From Dimorphilus gyrociliatus (lineage: Eukaryota > Annelida > Polychaeta > Dinophilidae), in contig CAJFCJ010000002.1 in the NCBI GenBank assembly GCA_904063045.1, positions 2,413,891 through 2,477,890 of the forward strand: a DNA stretch of 64,000 bases, in the 5' to 3' direction. Positions 24,785-35,300 of this stretch are shown in pieces. Position numbers and translations under genes: made by a program. The notes beneath the pieces are model-generated. The model searched no databases and had not been told where the DNA came from. It saw only the letters and a list, made by a program, of their open reading frames with translations. Position 1 is the stretch's first letter; every line of letters starts with the position of its first letter.

Positions 24785-25483
24785 ATGAAATTCTTTAATC
24801 CTAAGGCAATTTATGACTCTCCTGATGGGGATAATTGCTTGGGAAAAACCTATGAATTTACCAAGCTATTTACTGTAGGAGGTAAAGTAATCATACAAAT
24901 AATAAAGACTATTTTGTATTATCCTCGATTTGCGGTTTTTAGGTCTGTGGTTGTCTTCGATGGAGATGCTAGCTTTGAAAAGGCCCACTAATGCTGCAGG
25001 TATTGCTACTAGGGCAGCAACTTTTGCTCTTCCTGCAGGTAAGCAGACAACAATTTTATTGGCTGATACAGATAGTTTAAATCTAATATTCTAGCTGGAA
25101 TTGGAGCTACATATGCTAGTGTCTCTTGTTTACTTGGATCTTTACGGAATAAGGACGATGAAATAAATCATTTAATAGCTGGTGCTCTAGCTGGATCTAT
25201 TGTTGGAATAAAGAGTTTGTAGTTTTATTTGTTTGTTTTTCTTTCTCGTTAAAGTTTTTCATATGGTTATCTATACTAAACAGGCGGAAAACCTATGGTA
25301 ATGTTGAGCGGTGCAGTCATTGGAGGTCTTGCAGGATATTTCCCTAAATACTTTATTGTAAGAGGATTCGATTTACTTAAATGGAACAAACCAATTACGA
25401 AAGAAATGGCTTTCAATTGGGATCATGATAAGAAATCCTACTTCTGTGAGAGGACGAAGGTTAAAGAACCCACAAACTATTAA
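24785..25483 (+). CDS. NDUFA11: NADH dehydrogenase (complex I) subunit NDUFA11 / B14.7
   Basis: Four exons, 24785-24881, 24943-25038, 25095-25214 and 25284-25483, all introns phase 1 and 56-69 bp long; 170 residues. The protein belongs to the TIM17/22/23 fold. It has glycine-rich membrane segments such as NAAGIATRAATFALPA, GIGATYASVSCLLGSL and NHLIAGALAGSIVGI, followed by GAVIGGLAGYFPKYF. The conserved DGDNCLGKTY stretch is near the N-terminus. NDUFA11 is an accessory subunit in the membrane arm of mitochondrial complex I, needed for its assembly and stability. Length is somewhat above the roughly 140 residues of mammals, owing to a C-terminal extension of charged residues. Donor 3 (GTTTGT) is non-optimal but the join is in frame. 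It is tail-to-tail with ATP6V0B, 199 bp apart. Confidence 0.9.
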
Positions 25484-25603
25484 AATTGACTGCAATCTAT
25501 TGAATGTTAAACCATACATTTTATTCAACATAAAGATATAGGGACTCTCTACCTGACTAGTTAATGGAATTCTTGAAATGTATATCTTTTAACGCACACA
25601 TAC

Positions 25604-25624
25604 GTATATATATATATATATATA
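25604..25624. repeat. (TA)n microsatellite
   Basis: A TA run of about 20 bases between the convergent NDUFA11 and ATP6V0B genes. Confidence 0.9.
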
Positions 25625-25682
25625 AAGATTAAATCTATTAAGTCACATCTTCTTTACAGCTTTCTAAAACATATGTAATTGT

Positions 25683-26678
25683 TCAAAGTTTTTCTCCCAT
25701 TTTTGCTTTTGATACCTAAAAATTTAGGTGGATTATAAATATTTTAATAATGAACAATTTAAGATGGTTCTTACTTGTAAAATGGAAACTATAACGCCGA
25801 AAAGTCCAATGGCCGATCCAAAAATTTCCACAATAAGAATTTTGACAAAGAGTGCTCCGTTCTGAGCATCAGCCAGTGCAGCTCCAGAGCCAACTATTCC
25901 CACACATATCCCGCAGAATAAATTTGACAATCCAACAGTTAATCCAGCTCCGAACATAGCATAGCCAGCAAAATAATTTTTTACCTTTAGCTGAGGATTA
26001 TTATTAAATAATTCTGGATTTACATTTTCTACGTTGTTACTTATAACAATTGCCATGATAATTCCGTAAATAGCAACTGCTTCGCAAAAGATAATGCTAA
26101 CTAAATTTTTCGTTTTAATTCTTGGTGCTTTCACACCACCTCCCAATATACTTGTTCCGGTTGCATAAATGCCACTGAAATTTGTAAAGTAACATAAATA
26201 AACGTCTTGAATATTTCATTTATAATTCTAACATGTGGATTAAGGTTATGCAAAATGAACTAGAGGCTTTAATATAAAAAAAGCATAGTCTTAAGATACG
26301 TTTTAAGGATAATTTGAAATTAAAGTATGCCTCATTAAGAAGCTCTCTATTTTTTTAATTTACCTTGCTGCCCCTACTACTGAGAGTGATATCGCTAAAC
26401 CAATTCCTATGCAGGCCCATAAATACGGTGATGTAGATTCAAGGAACCTATAAATTATATGATTTATAACTAGAAACATTTAACCTTAATTTTAATAATT
26501 ACCATTGTACATCAAATCGATGCCCTTGTCCGGTTAGACAGTAATATAACCCTTAAAATGAAAGTAAATGCAAAATCTGTGAAGATAATAAAGAATTCAA
26601 AAGCATCTTACCTATAATGACGAGAACACCCAATATCGTCCCATACGATGTATGATATCCAACACCATACGCTGCCAT
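25683..26678 (-). CDS. ATP6V0B: V-type proton ATPase 21 kDa proteolipid subunit c''
   Basis: Five exons (minus strand): 26612-26678, 26503-26551, 26364-26447, 25775-26174 and 25683-25715; 210 residues, close to the usual 205. The hydrophobic helices and motifs are typical of c'': [39 protein letters not shown], and [13 protein letters not shown] with the essential proton-carrying glutamate at about residue 98. [11 protein letters not shown] and a second membrane glutamate in [13 protein letters not shown] follow. The C-terminus is KMGEKL. Subunit c'' is part of the rotating proteolipid ring of the V-ATPase Vo sector, which acidifies endosomes, lysosomes and secretory vesicles. It lies 243 bp downstream of the CABIT-SAM gene on the same strand. 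Confidence 0.94.
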
Positions 26679-26921
26679 GAAGATGAATTTATTATTAATT
26701 AACTATTTTATTTGGATAAAACAATATTGAAGTTTATTTATGACGAATATCATGTGACTATCAACTTCTCGCGAGATTTAGTCATATCCGGTGTATATAT
26801 TATAGAGCAGATTCTGTTTCGCGCTTTTTTTCAAAAATTTATTTTTTCTTTACAAGTTTTTTATGCCATACTGAAACTCAATTAATGAACATGTAAATAG
26901 AATTAAAAAATTTAGGATCAG

Positions 26922-28580
26922 TTAATCATAGATCGTTGGTGTCCATCCTCCTTTTGAGAATTCTATTACTTTTATACTTTCAAGCCTTGTCATACCTAGC
27001 TCCTCCATTAAAGTTTCCACAGAAGAAATAGAAGTCAATATCTTTCCATCTATCGAAAGTTCTCGAAATCTTTTTATATATTTTTCCAATTTTAAAAGAG
27101 ATAAACAAGTAGACACTTCATTAACAGTTAAACTTGAACGATCACTAGGAATGTCCCCCCAACCATTAATGTAACTGTGATGGCAGACATTGTAGTCAAG
27201 TGATTGACGTATAGATATTCTTTTATGAGGACGAGGAGGAATTGGTGGTGGAACTTCAATTGGTAAATCATTCTTGTCCACAAGATATTGTTCAACTTCC
27301 TTTCTTAGAGTAATAATAGGAGGAATTTTAATTGGTGCAAAATGTGAATTGTTGGATGCACCATTAGAAGCTATCATTGGGACTGTAGCATAATCAAAGC
27401 CTTCGAAATGAAATCGATTATAATCTTCATATACATTAGGATTCTCTTGCAACAAATGGAAATCGGTGAAACGCAATATAGCTATTGAAAAGATAAATTC
27501 AATAAAATATATTAAAAGAGTTGTTTAAATTTTTTTAAAGAATAGAATGTACCGTTATTTAATTTTACTTTTGAATAATCAATATTTATTGCCTGTTTTT
27601 GAAGAGAGTATAAAAGTAAATTTAAGTCCTCTTGTCTTTCAGTATTTATCCCAATTCCAATTGATATTTTAATCGGTAAGTAACAAGGAAGCGCAAAACA
27701 TTCCCTAGATATGCCATTTCGTGCTGAGACTAGAAAAGCCATAAGTCAATGCTTGTATTAGTTAATTTTCATATAAAAACTTACCAACGAAGCTATTAGC
27801 TATAATGTATCTTAAATCGTACGTTTGGTAAAAATTTAATCGGCTTATTTTTACTGTTGATGTTTTATTTACACCGACTTGATAGGTTAATTTTGGTTTT
27901 TCGTATTCAAACGTTGCTCTTTGTAATTGTTTGGTCTTTAAAGTTTCTAAAAGTGAACCCAATGGGACGAATTTATTGCCGTCTAAAAGAGAAACAAATT
28001 AGATAAGTAGTCTTTTATAATCTTATGCTTTTTGACAAAATTTTCTACATGGGGTAGCGGTTTTTCTGTCGCGAATCCTAAATTTATATGGTGGATCGCA
28101 TAAAATTGGTAGACTTATGGCCAAATTTATGCCAGAATCTTCGTCTCTTCCTATAAGTATAGCTCGTTGTTGAATAACTATGCCTGCCAATCGAAGTTGC
28201 TGAAATATCAAATATGTTTGATATTGAAAATATGTAAATATATGCACAAAAATAGTATTTATTACATCTTCCCTGGCATATGAATGCATAAGATCCTGAC
28301 CCAAATATCCTGTTTCAACTCTAGCTACTGAAGGTAAAGAGTGTTCGTAAGTATCTGCAAATTCTACGCAGTCTATATAGTTTGAGCTATAAACGAAGGA
28401 GAACTTCGAAATTGACTTTTCTACATCAGGTAATAAAGGTTCATAATCGTATTCTTTTTCATTGCTCCGGAGTGGCTCATAAATCCCCTCTGACTTTTTA
28501 TTGTTATGAAGCGGTTCATAGGTCCCTGTTTGTACTCCATCATTCTTAAGCGATTCATAAATCCCACTCATATTATCCAT
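26922..28580 (-). CDS. CABIT-SAM adaptor protein, copy 1 (GAREM-like)
   Basis: Five exons (minus strand): 28266-28580, 28049-28199, 27785-27982, 27553-27729 and 26922-27481; 466 residues. Residues 8-49 carry four YxxL motifs (YESL, YEPL, YEPL, YEPL) spaced 12-13 residues apart. Residues of about 75-290 look like a CABIT-type region (ARVETGYLGQD, NLAISLPILCDPPYKFRIRD, FVPLGSLLETL). A PPPIPPRPHKR stretch at 358-368 fits the PxxPxR class of SH3 ligands, as used for GRB2 binding. A SAM domain spans about 397-458 (TCLSLLKLEKYIKRFRELSI) and the protein ends WTPTIYD. GAREM proteins combine CABIT, proline-rich and SAM parts and link receptor tyrosine kinases to MAPK signalling. CABIT is the least certain domain by eye; the order CABIT-PxxP-SAM supports it. 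Confidence 0.78.
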
Positions 28581-28919
28581 TTGAATATGTTTTCTTAATA
28601 TTTCATCAAAATATTTCCTCTTTTGAATCGTTCTTTACTATCGTAGGCTATTGCACGTTATGGGATTTCCCAACAAATATCTTACTTTATCACGCTCACT
28701 TTTATCATAAAAGATTAGAGCAATATGAAAAGCTTATTTCCTTTATATCGATTTGGGATCTTTTTATTGTTTTTAAGCTTTTTTAAGTATATATGCCTTT
28801 ATTTCAATTGGATTTAAGTAATGTTATAAAATATTATTACAATACAGTACAGACGATTGAGTTTTATTGTGTTAATGTCTTTTGGAATTATTATCAAATA
28901 GGAAGCAGAATGAGATCTA
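28581..28919. other. Short spacer between the two CABIT-SAM genes
   Basis: 339 bp holding the 3' end of copy 2 and the promoter of copy 1. AT-rich; nothing else seen. Confidence 0.5.
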
Positions 28920-30789
28920 TCAGTCGAATTTTGGTGTCCACCCCTCAATAGCAAATTTATACAATTTAGCCGCTTCAAGACGTAACATACCAAACTGTTC
29001 AACAAAATCAGATGGATCTGAAGCTTGAACTAATAATTCTCCATCCATGGCCTGTTCTTCGAATTTTTTAGAATATTTACTCAAACCCATCAAGTATAAG
29101 CAGTCCAATAGTTGTCTTATAGATAGTTTGCCCCTATCTTCGGGCACTTTACTCCATGAATCTGTAGAACAGAGTTCCTCGTAATAATCAATAGATGGTT
29201 CACTGGAATTATTGGAAAGTGGTCTCTCAGGAAGAGGAATATTTTTCCCTCTCGGCCTAGGCGGAATAGGTGGAGGCTTATCTGAGCATTTTGAACTGTT
29301 GTTGCTAATATTATCTCTAAAATCTTTGGCACTGGCTCCATCGTCCGGTAAAGAGTCATAATCATCAAGATCATCTCTCTCATTTATCGTTGATACATTT
29401 TTCTCGCTTTCTGCTCCTTCCTCACCCGCTATGACATAATTGCAATTATCATCATCATCGTCGTCGTCGTCGTCATCATCGTCGTCGTCGTCGTCGTCGT
29501 CGTCGTTATTGTCAGCGTCGTCATTTCCGTCGACCTTTTGATCAACATCACTTGATTCGTCGCTGTCTCCTTTAAAGGTTATGTAGTATTCCTCATCTTC
29601 ATATTCAACACCTTCGACTTTCAAAGAATTATAATTAACATTCTCTTCATCTGCACTATAGTCCAGGAATATTAAAATATCTGAAATAGCATAAAAGAAA
29701 CTAAGTATATGTAAAACTAAATGCTTATAAATATTTCACCAACTGTTATTTAACTGAGTATCCGAGGTACCAAAATCTGCAAAGCTCTGCTCCATTTCTT
29801 GCCAGATACTTAAAGGATTGTCATTTTCATCATTTCCCAATTTTAATGCAGGTACCCATTTTAAAGGTAAATAACTTGGTAATATCTTTCTATTTTTCGA
29901 AAATTCAAGGTTTCCGTTATTTGCTAATAAATTATACTATTACTATTAAGAATATTATGTAAATAAAACGTTTACCTTCAAATTCAGTAATAACTATATA
30001 CTCAAGTGGATAAGAAGATATAAAATTTAATTCTCCAAAATGATTTTCTTCAATCTATGATGAAATTATGTGAAAGAAGGATTTTCAAAAATCTTTTGAA
30101 TGAATACCTGAATTTTTGAACAGTCTCTGCGAAATTCTAGTTTTACATCACCAATATCAGACAAATTTCTTACAAATTGTCCTATACTCATTGTATCTTT
30201 ATCCCCATCAGCAGAATATACATATAATTCATACGGATCTTGACATTCAATGGGAACGCTTATAGTCTTACGGCCAGTAAATACAGCCCTTTCCTGCCTT
30301 CTTATACTCTGAACTAGAACCGACTATTGTCATTTCAATTAAAAATTAATAAAATCGAAATATATTTTATTTATATAAATCAAACCTTCTCTTCATTCAG
30401 TAGAGCGACAATTGGTAATTTATCCTCATAATGTTCAATAAATTCGTGACATGAGAACGTGTTGTCTAAAGAAAAGCTAAAGCCTCCAATAGTTAAAATA
30501 TCGCTTGTGTCCACCTGATAAAATCCCCCGTTTTCACTGTCTCCTGAATTTAGACAAACGAAAAGGTATTTTTAGTTACAAAATATAAAAAATAAACAAA
30601 ATAAAAGAAACCTTTATTTATGTTTTCCACATTATCAACATAGAATTGCGAATTTCCTGAAATTTTTCGACTTTGGCGAGATTCTAATGTCTTTTTAGTT
30701 TTACGTCCAAATGTTATACGTTTGATAGTTGCTGCTAAATCATTTAAGGATTTAGTTAATTCTCGTAATCTCTTTCTTGATTTACCCAT
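28920..30789 (-). CDS. CABIT-SAM adaptor protein, copy 2 (GAREM-like)
   Basis: Six exons (minus strand): 30612-30789, 30386-30543, 30108-30323, 29976-30054, 29744-29923 and 28920-29680; 523 residues. The basic N-terminus (MGKSRKRLRELTKSL) differs from copy 1. The CABIT-like region starts at about residue 75 (FSCHEFIEHYEDKLPIVALL) and continues to about 260 (KTISVPIECQDPYELYVYS, PLEYIVITEFE). An acidic region follows with an uninterrupted run of 19 aspartates at about 330-348. The SH3-ligand motif PPPIPPRPRGK is at 406-416 and the SAM domain at about 456-517 (LYLMGLSKYSKKFEEQ), ending WTPKFD. The shared order and nearly identical PxxPxR and C-terminal motifs show that this is a tandem paralogue of the neighbouring gene. 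The YxxL array of copy 1 is absent. Donor 5 (A|GTTGGT) is weak, but the frame holds. Confidence 0.78.
29448..29504. repeat. Trinucleotide (ATC/GTC)n repeat coding for polyaspartate
   Basis: Nineteen consecutive GAT/GAC codons, read on the minus strand, within the last exon of CABIT-SAM copy 2. It is probably length-polymorphic. Confidence 0.95.
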
Positions 30790-31597
30790 ATCTTTTCTTG
30801 AATATTGTTTTTATCATTTGGTGAGAATTTACCTTAAACAGCAGTACTATATAACAATTAGCAAGAAAATAAAATCGATAGAAGGCAGTAATACTATTCA
30901 AGGTGATTTTTTAAGACTTAGTCATGAGCCTTAACAAAGGGATGTCTTGTTATTTCTTTCCGGCCTGATAGGTTATGTATCAAGACCTGACTATTCAAAA
31001 GCATTTATAATTGTTGAACACCTTTTTCCTATAAATATACTATTAAATAGTATGGATATTTCCCTTTAAACACCCTCTCATTATCCGTCTATCTATCTTA
31101 ATCACAATAAAACGAAAATTTCAAATCAATACTGTTCCAGCTATTACGTAATTTCATTGTGACTGAACTTTTGGCTTTAATCTTAAACACCAACGAATTT
31201 TACGATTTATATTTACATTTAAAGTATTAAAAAATTATCAATATCCAATTTAAAAAGAGGTCAAAGGGTGTTATTGAATCTATTTTGTGTATGTTTTACC
31301 AAAAATTGTTTAAGTAGTAAATATAATTGTATTAAATTTCTCGTCTAACGTAAGATTTTAGTCATTTTCTCTCGAAATATTGAATATTCTTAACATTGGT
31401 AAAAACTGCTAAATGTGCTAAGCCTTTTATTTGTGTAAAGAAATATTGCACTGTTGACCTTTCAAATAACTTAAATTCCTTCCAACTTTAGTGATTAGGA
31501 TATGTTTGAGAGTCGGTTCAATTCTTGTGGAATATGTATTAGATATTTGTTTCATTCGGTAGTTTATATAACAAGTTAATAACATTGTATATCAAGA
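30790..31597. other. Intergenic region upstream of CABIT-SAM copy 2
   Basis: 0.8 kb of AT-rich DNA between the start of CABIT-SAM copy 2 and the tRNA gene. It should hold the promoter of the former. No gene is supported. Confidence 0.5.
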
Positions 31598-31697
31598 GAC
31601 GTGGTGGCCGAGTGGTTAAGGCGATGGACTGCTACCATATCAATCAATAGTTATCCATTGTGCTCTGCACGCGTGGGTTCGAATCCCACCCGCGTCG
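31598..31697 (+). tRNA. tRNA-Ser (anticodon GCU) with an 18-nt intron
   Basis: Without the intron the gene is 82 nt, the usual size for tRNA-Ser. The acceptor stem GACGTGG pairs with CCGCGTC (one G-U pair), and the discriminator is G at 31697. The internal A box (TGGCCGAGTGG) and B box (GGTTCGAATCC) are intact, and the long variable arm is present. The anticodon loop reads CTGCTA, giving anticodon GCT (serine AGC/AGU). The 18-nt insertion at 31635-31652, directly after position 37, is the canonical position for nuclear tRNA introns. A T-run at about 31700 is a Pol III terminator. Splicing would need the TSEN endonuclease. Confidence 0.93.
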
Positions 31698-32398
31698 CGA
31701 TTTTTTTTCAACCACTTTTAACTAATTACTATCGTGTTAAACCTTAATTTTTTCACCGTGTACCTTTTATTTTTTTTCTAATTATCACAATTTTTTAAAA
31801 TGGACATTTTACAACCTAATTATTAACAATTATCATATTTTTTTAAAATTTCCTATTCATTCAGTGGTGCCATCTATATCGAATATATCTTATTAGAAGT
31901 TTATAAGGATTTTCAACATAAATAGTTAAAGCGATATTTTAGTTTTTCAAATGCTTTTATTTAAAAAAAAATCATGGATTTATGGTACAAAATTATTATT
32001 TCTTTTTTTTTACTATAACAAACAACAATTTCGCTTTGTCTATAAATAAATAGTTAAAATAATTGAAAACTAAATCAATAAGCCATTTTGTAACTATAGC
32101 ATTTTTTTTTCATAGTTTACAGTTAATATTTTATATTTATATGGTGAGATTTTTACATTTTTATATAGAATATATATAGATATATAATATATATGTACAT
32201 TTGTTCTATTAAAATACACATGTATATTTGGTTTTGATGCATAGTATTGCTTACAAACAACATAGTTTAGTTAGAGTATATGTTTTTCATTGAATAAAAC
32301 AAAAAGGTAAACGTTCAAGAGACTTTCTCCACCGATAATAATAAACAGTTGTATGCAGTCTTTCAAATTTACAATTTCATTTATTAATCTTTATGTTA
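31698..32398. other. AT-rich spacer
   Basis: 0.7 kb between the tRNA gene and the 3' end of the cysteine-rich GPI-protein gene, including the 3' UTR of the latter. No gene is seen. Confidence 0.55.
31701..31709 (+). terminator. RNA polymerase III terminator of tRNA-Ser
   Basis: A run of eight or more T starting four bases past the tRNA 3' end. Confidence 0.75.
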
Positions 32399-35300
32399 CT
32401 AGTAAGAAATACTTAGAGCCAAGATAAAGAGCAAACTAATAACACTTGTAGAAGGAGTGTGGTAATTAGATTTACTATCTTCCTGGTGTATTCTTCTTGG
32501 CCTATCTCTACTTATTTTGTCGTATGGTGGATTTTGCTGAGCTTTATCTTCCTTAACTTTTTCACTTCTCCTATTCGTCTCTTGAGGTTGATAGCAGCGA
32601 TCTATAGCTGTTTTAAATAAGGATAAAAAAAGAAGAAAAGTTTTTACTTAATAAATCAAAGGAGAAGATAGGGAAAATCCCCTGATAAGATAAAGTATAT
32701 TATCTTTAATCTAAACCAAACTAATACTTATTTAATACAGATTTATTATGTGTTGTGAAATACTGTTTTAGAATTTAAACCTTGTGCAACTCATTCTTTT
32801 CCTTAGAATTCTGTTGCAAAGTAAAGTTGAAATAACTTGACATTTTTTTGTCAATTATACTTAAAAAGAGAAAAGTAGGCTATTTCCTGCATAAATTCTT
32901 ACCTTTCCTGTTAGTTAGAAAAAAAGAGTTTGGTTTGAAGATGGTTGACGCACCGTAACTGCACCAAGACTCTCTTTCGAATTTTAAGCTATTTTTTGAG
33001 ATTTCCTGGAATGACTGGAAGTAAAAAAGTAATGTAATAACGTTAGAAATTGGGGTTATATACTATTAATCAGTAAGAGAATCGGAAAGGAGAGGGAGGA
33101 AAATACTTACATAGCAGTTGGCAATTTCTCCATCTAGACTCTTTGCTAAAACGTAGTGCTTACGACGAGCTTTCCAAGTGTAGACGCACTTTAGATTGGA
33201 AGCTTTAAACAAAATGTTAAAGGTTAAAGAATTAGAATTGTACAAATGTTTTTCTTTTTTTGTTTTTTCAACTATAAAATCCCTTACTTATTGACCCAAA
33301 GCATTCATTATCGATTTCCATACGATCGGGAGCGCTACAACCTATTCGAAATGTTCCAGAGCAAATACCTTTACCGTTTAAAGTTGCACTATATTTTCCC
33401 ATGAACGGACAAATTACGTTATGGTCTTCGTCATCAGCTGTAAGGAAATGAAATTCTCAATTAAATGTAAATGTTAACCTATTTATGTGTGGTCTTTGCA
33501 TTCGTATTAGCAGTTTATATTTACATTCTTGATATGTTTACTATATACAACATGCTTATCATATATATTAAAAAACGACGCTTCTACTCGATTCGTTTCG
33601 CTGACTAATACAGTTTAGATGAGTTACGCGCTACAAGGGTAAACTAAGTCAGGGGTATCCAGATGAAAAGAATTATCGAAATTATTTGACTATATGAGCT
33701 TTTCTTCATCTAAAACTTTTTAACAACATCAAACTAGTTAATTAACGAAATCTAATTACCGTATATTATAGATTTTTCATAATTTTTCAACTCCCTTGGT
33801 CGACATCGTAAACGCGGATCGTTGCTTTTTTCGGAGAAATCGATTTCGATCAATTTTTCTTGCTTCTTCATGAAGCGAATACACTGGAACGTTGAATCGC
33901 TACAATAAATAAAAGTAAATTGTTTAAACATAGAGCGTTGTTTCTTTCGTCCTACTTGAGTGGTTATATATAATATATTATACAAAATTGAATGTTTAGA
34001 TTATCCTATTCAAATGTTCCTTTCTCAGAATTCCCTGCATATAGATGGCGACACGTATGAAGATTATTTGAATCCTTTGTTTTTCTTTACTCATAGTGTA
34101 TCTATTTTAAACCCTTTGTTTTATAACTTACCATCCTTGTTTTACGTAGAAGAGAGCAATGAATTTCCGATGGCGGTGGGCTGTCTCCTCTGATCGAATA
34201 CAACTCGCCCGGAAGTCAGTTTGTCCGTTTAAATCCTTTATAGCCAGCTGTTTTAGGCTGCTGAAATCGTATATTTCGTTTCCGGCTATAGTACGGAAGA
34301 AGCGGCTGTCGGTTATCCAGTTCGGAAATGCACAAGAGGCCGGTAGTTCTTCTTTCGAAAAATCTGGTCGAGTGGGGAGGAGAGAAGAGCACAAAGATAA
34401 AAACGAGATAATCAATTTCTCAGATATATTAGAGTATCTTAACAGTAGCATTTCTTGGTAAGGAAACACCCTAAGGCTGTGAACTAAATCCTCTAATAAC
34501 AAGTTCAATCACACCTTTTCCTAAATCTCTAAAGTGAAACTTCGGGGATAATAGATTTAGATATATTCATAAAAAGCGAGTGGCACCTATAATCTCCTCT
34601 TTTCTTCTTATTGACAAATAAAAGGTTGATTTGAAGTGAAAGAAACATAATTGCTTATATTCAATTTATATTCATGTTACCGAAGATAAGGTTCAAAAAG
34701 TTCAATTACTCATTTTTTCCTTATTATTGTTTCTGAGTTTGTCAGTGTACTTTCTCATCAAGGTTAAAGGATTGTTAATCCTTTTGTGCCCCCTTTCTCG
34801 TTTTATTATTATTGTTCGTTTGGGGCTATGTCTTTATAGTCGGAAAATTCCCTTTTAATCTCATTTTTACTAATTCCCCTGGAACAAATCAAGAACTAAT
34901 AAAGTTCCTGTTATTCCCTTCAGTATTTGTCAAGCCTTTTGAAAAACAAAATTAATAAGTTCCGGTGAAAAAATTCTGCTACCAGAGAAGTTTGGTGCAA
35001 ATTAGGTACAATCAATTTATTTCTCGAAGGGAAGAATGTAAACTTCTTCATAAATATGGATTTTTTTCCCGTCATAGATACGATACGAATAGCGCTAATC
35101 GTTACAATGCTTAAGAAGGCTTTAATAGGGCTTCTGAACATATCGTTAGATGGCAATGTGGGTTTATATTAAGCTTTGTTCTCTATAAAACATATCGGTA
35201 GTTGATGGCTAAACGATGAAATGAAAGGGTGGAGTAGTTTATGCATCAAATAGGCTAAAGGGTAACGCGTTTAAATGGTGCTTCCTCATCAAAGGAACGC

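Noticed and set aside
29117-29383. 88-codon minus-strand frame inside the last exon of CABIT-SAM copy 2
   Set aside because: An out-of-frame overlap of the real coding sequence.
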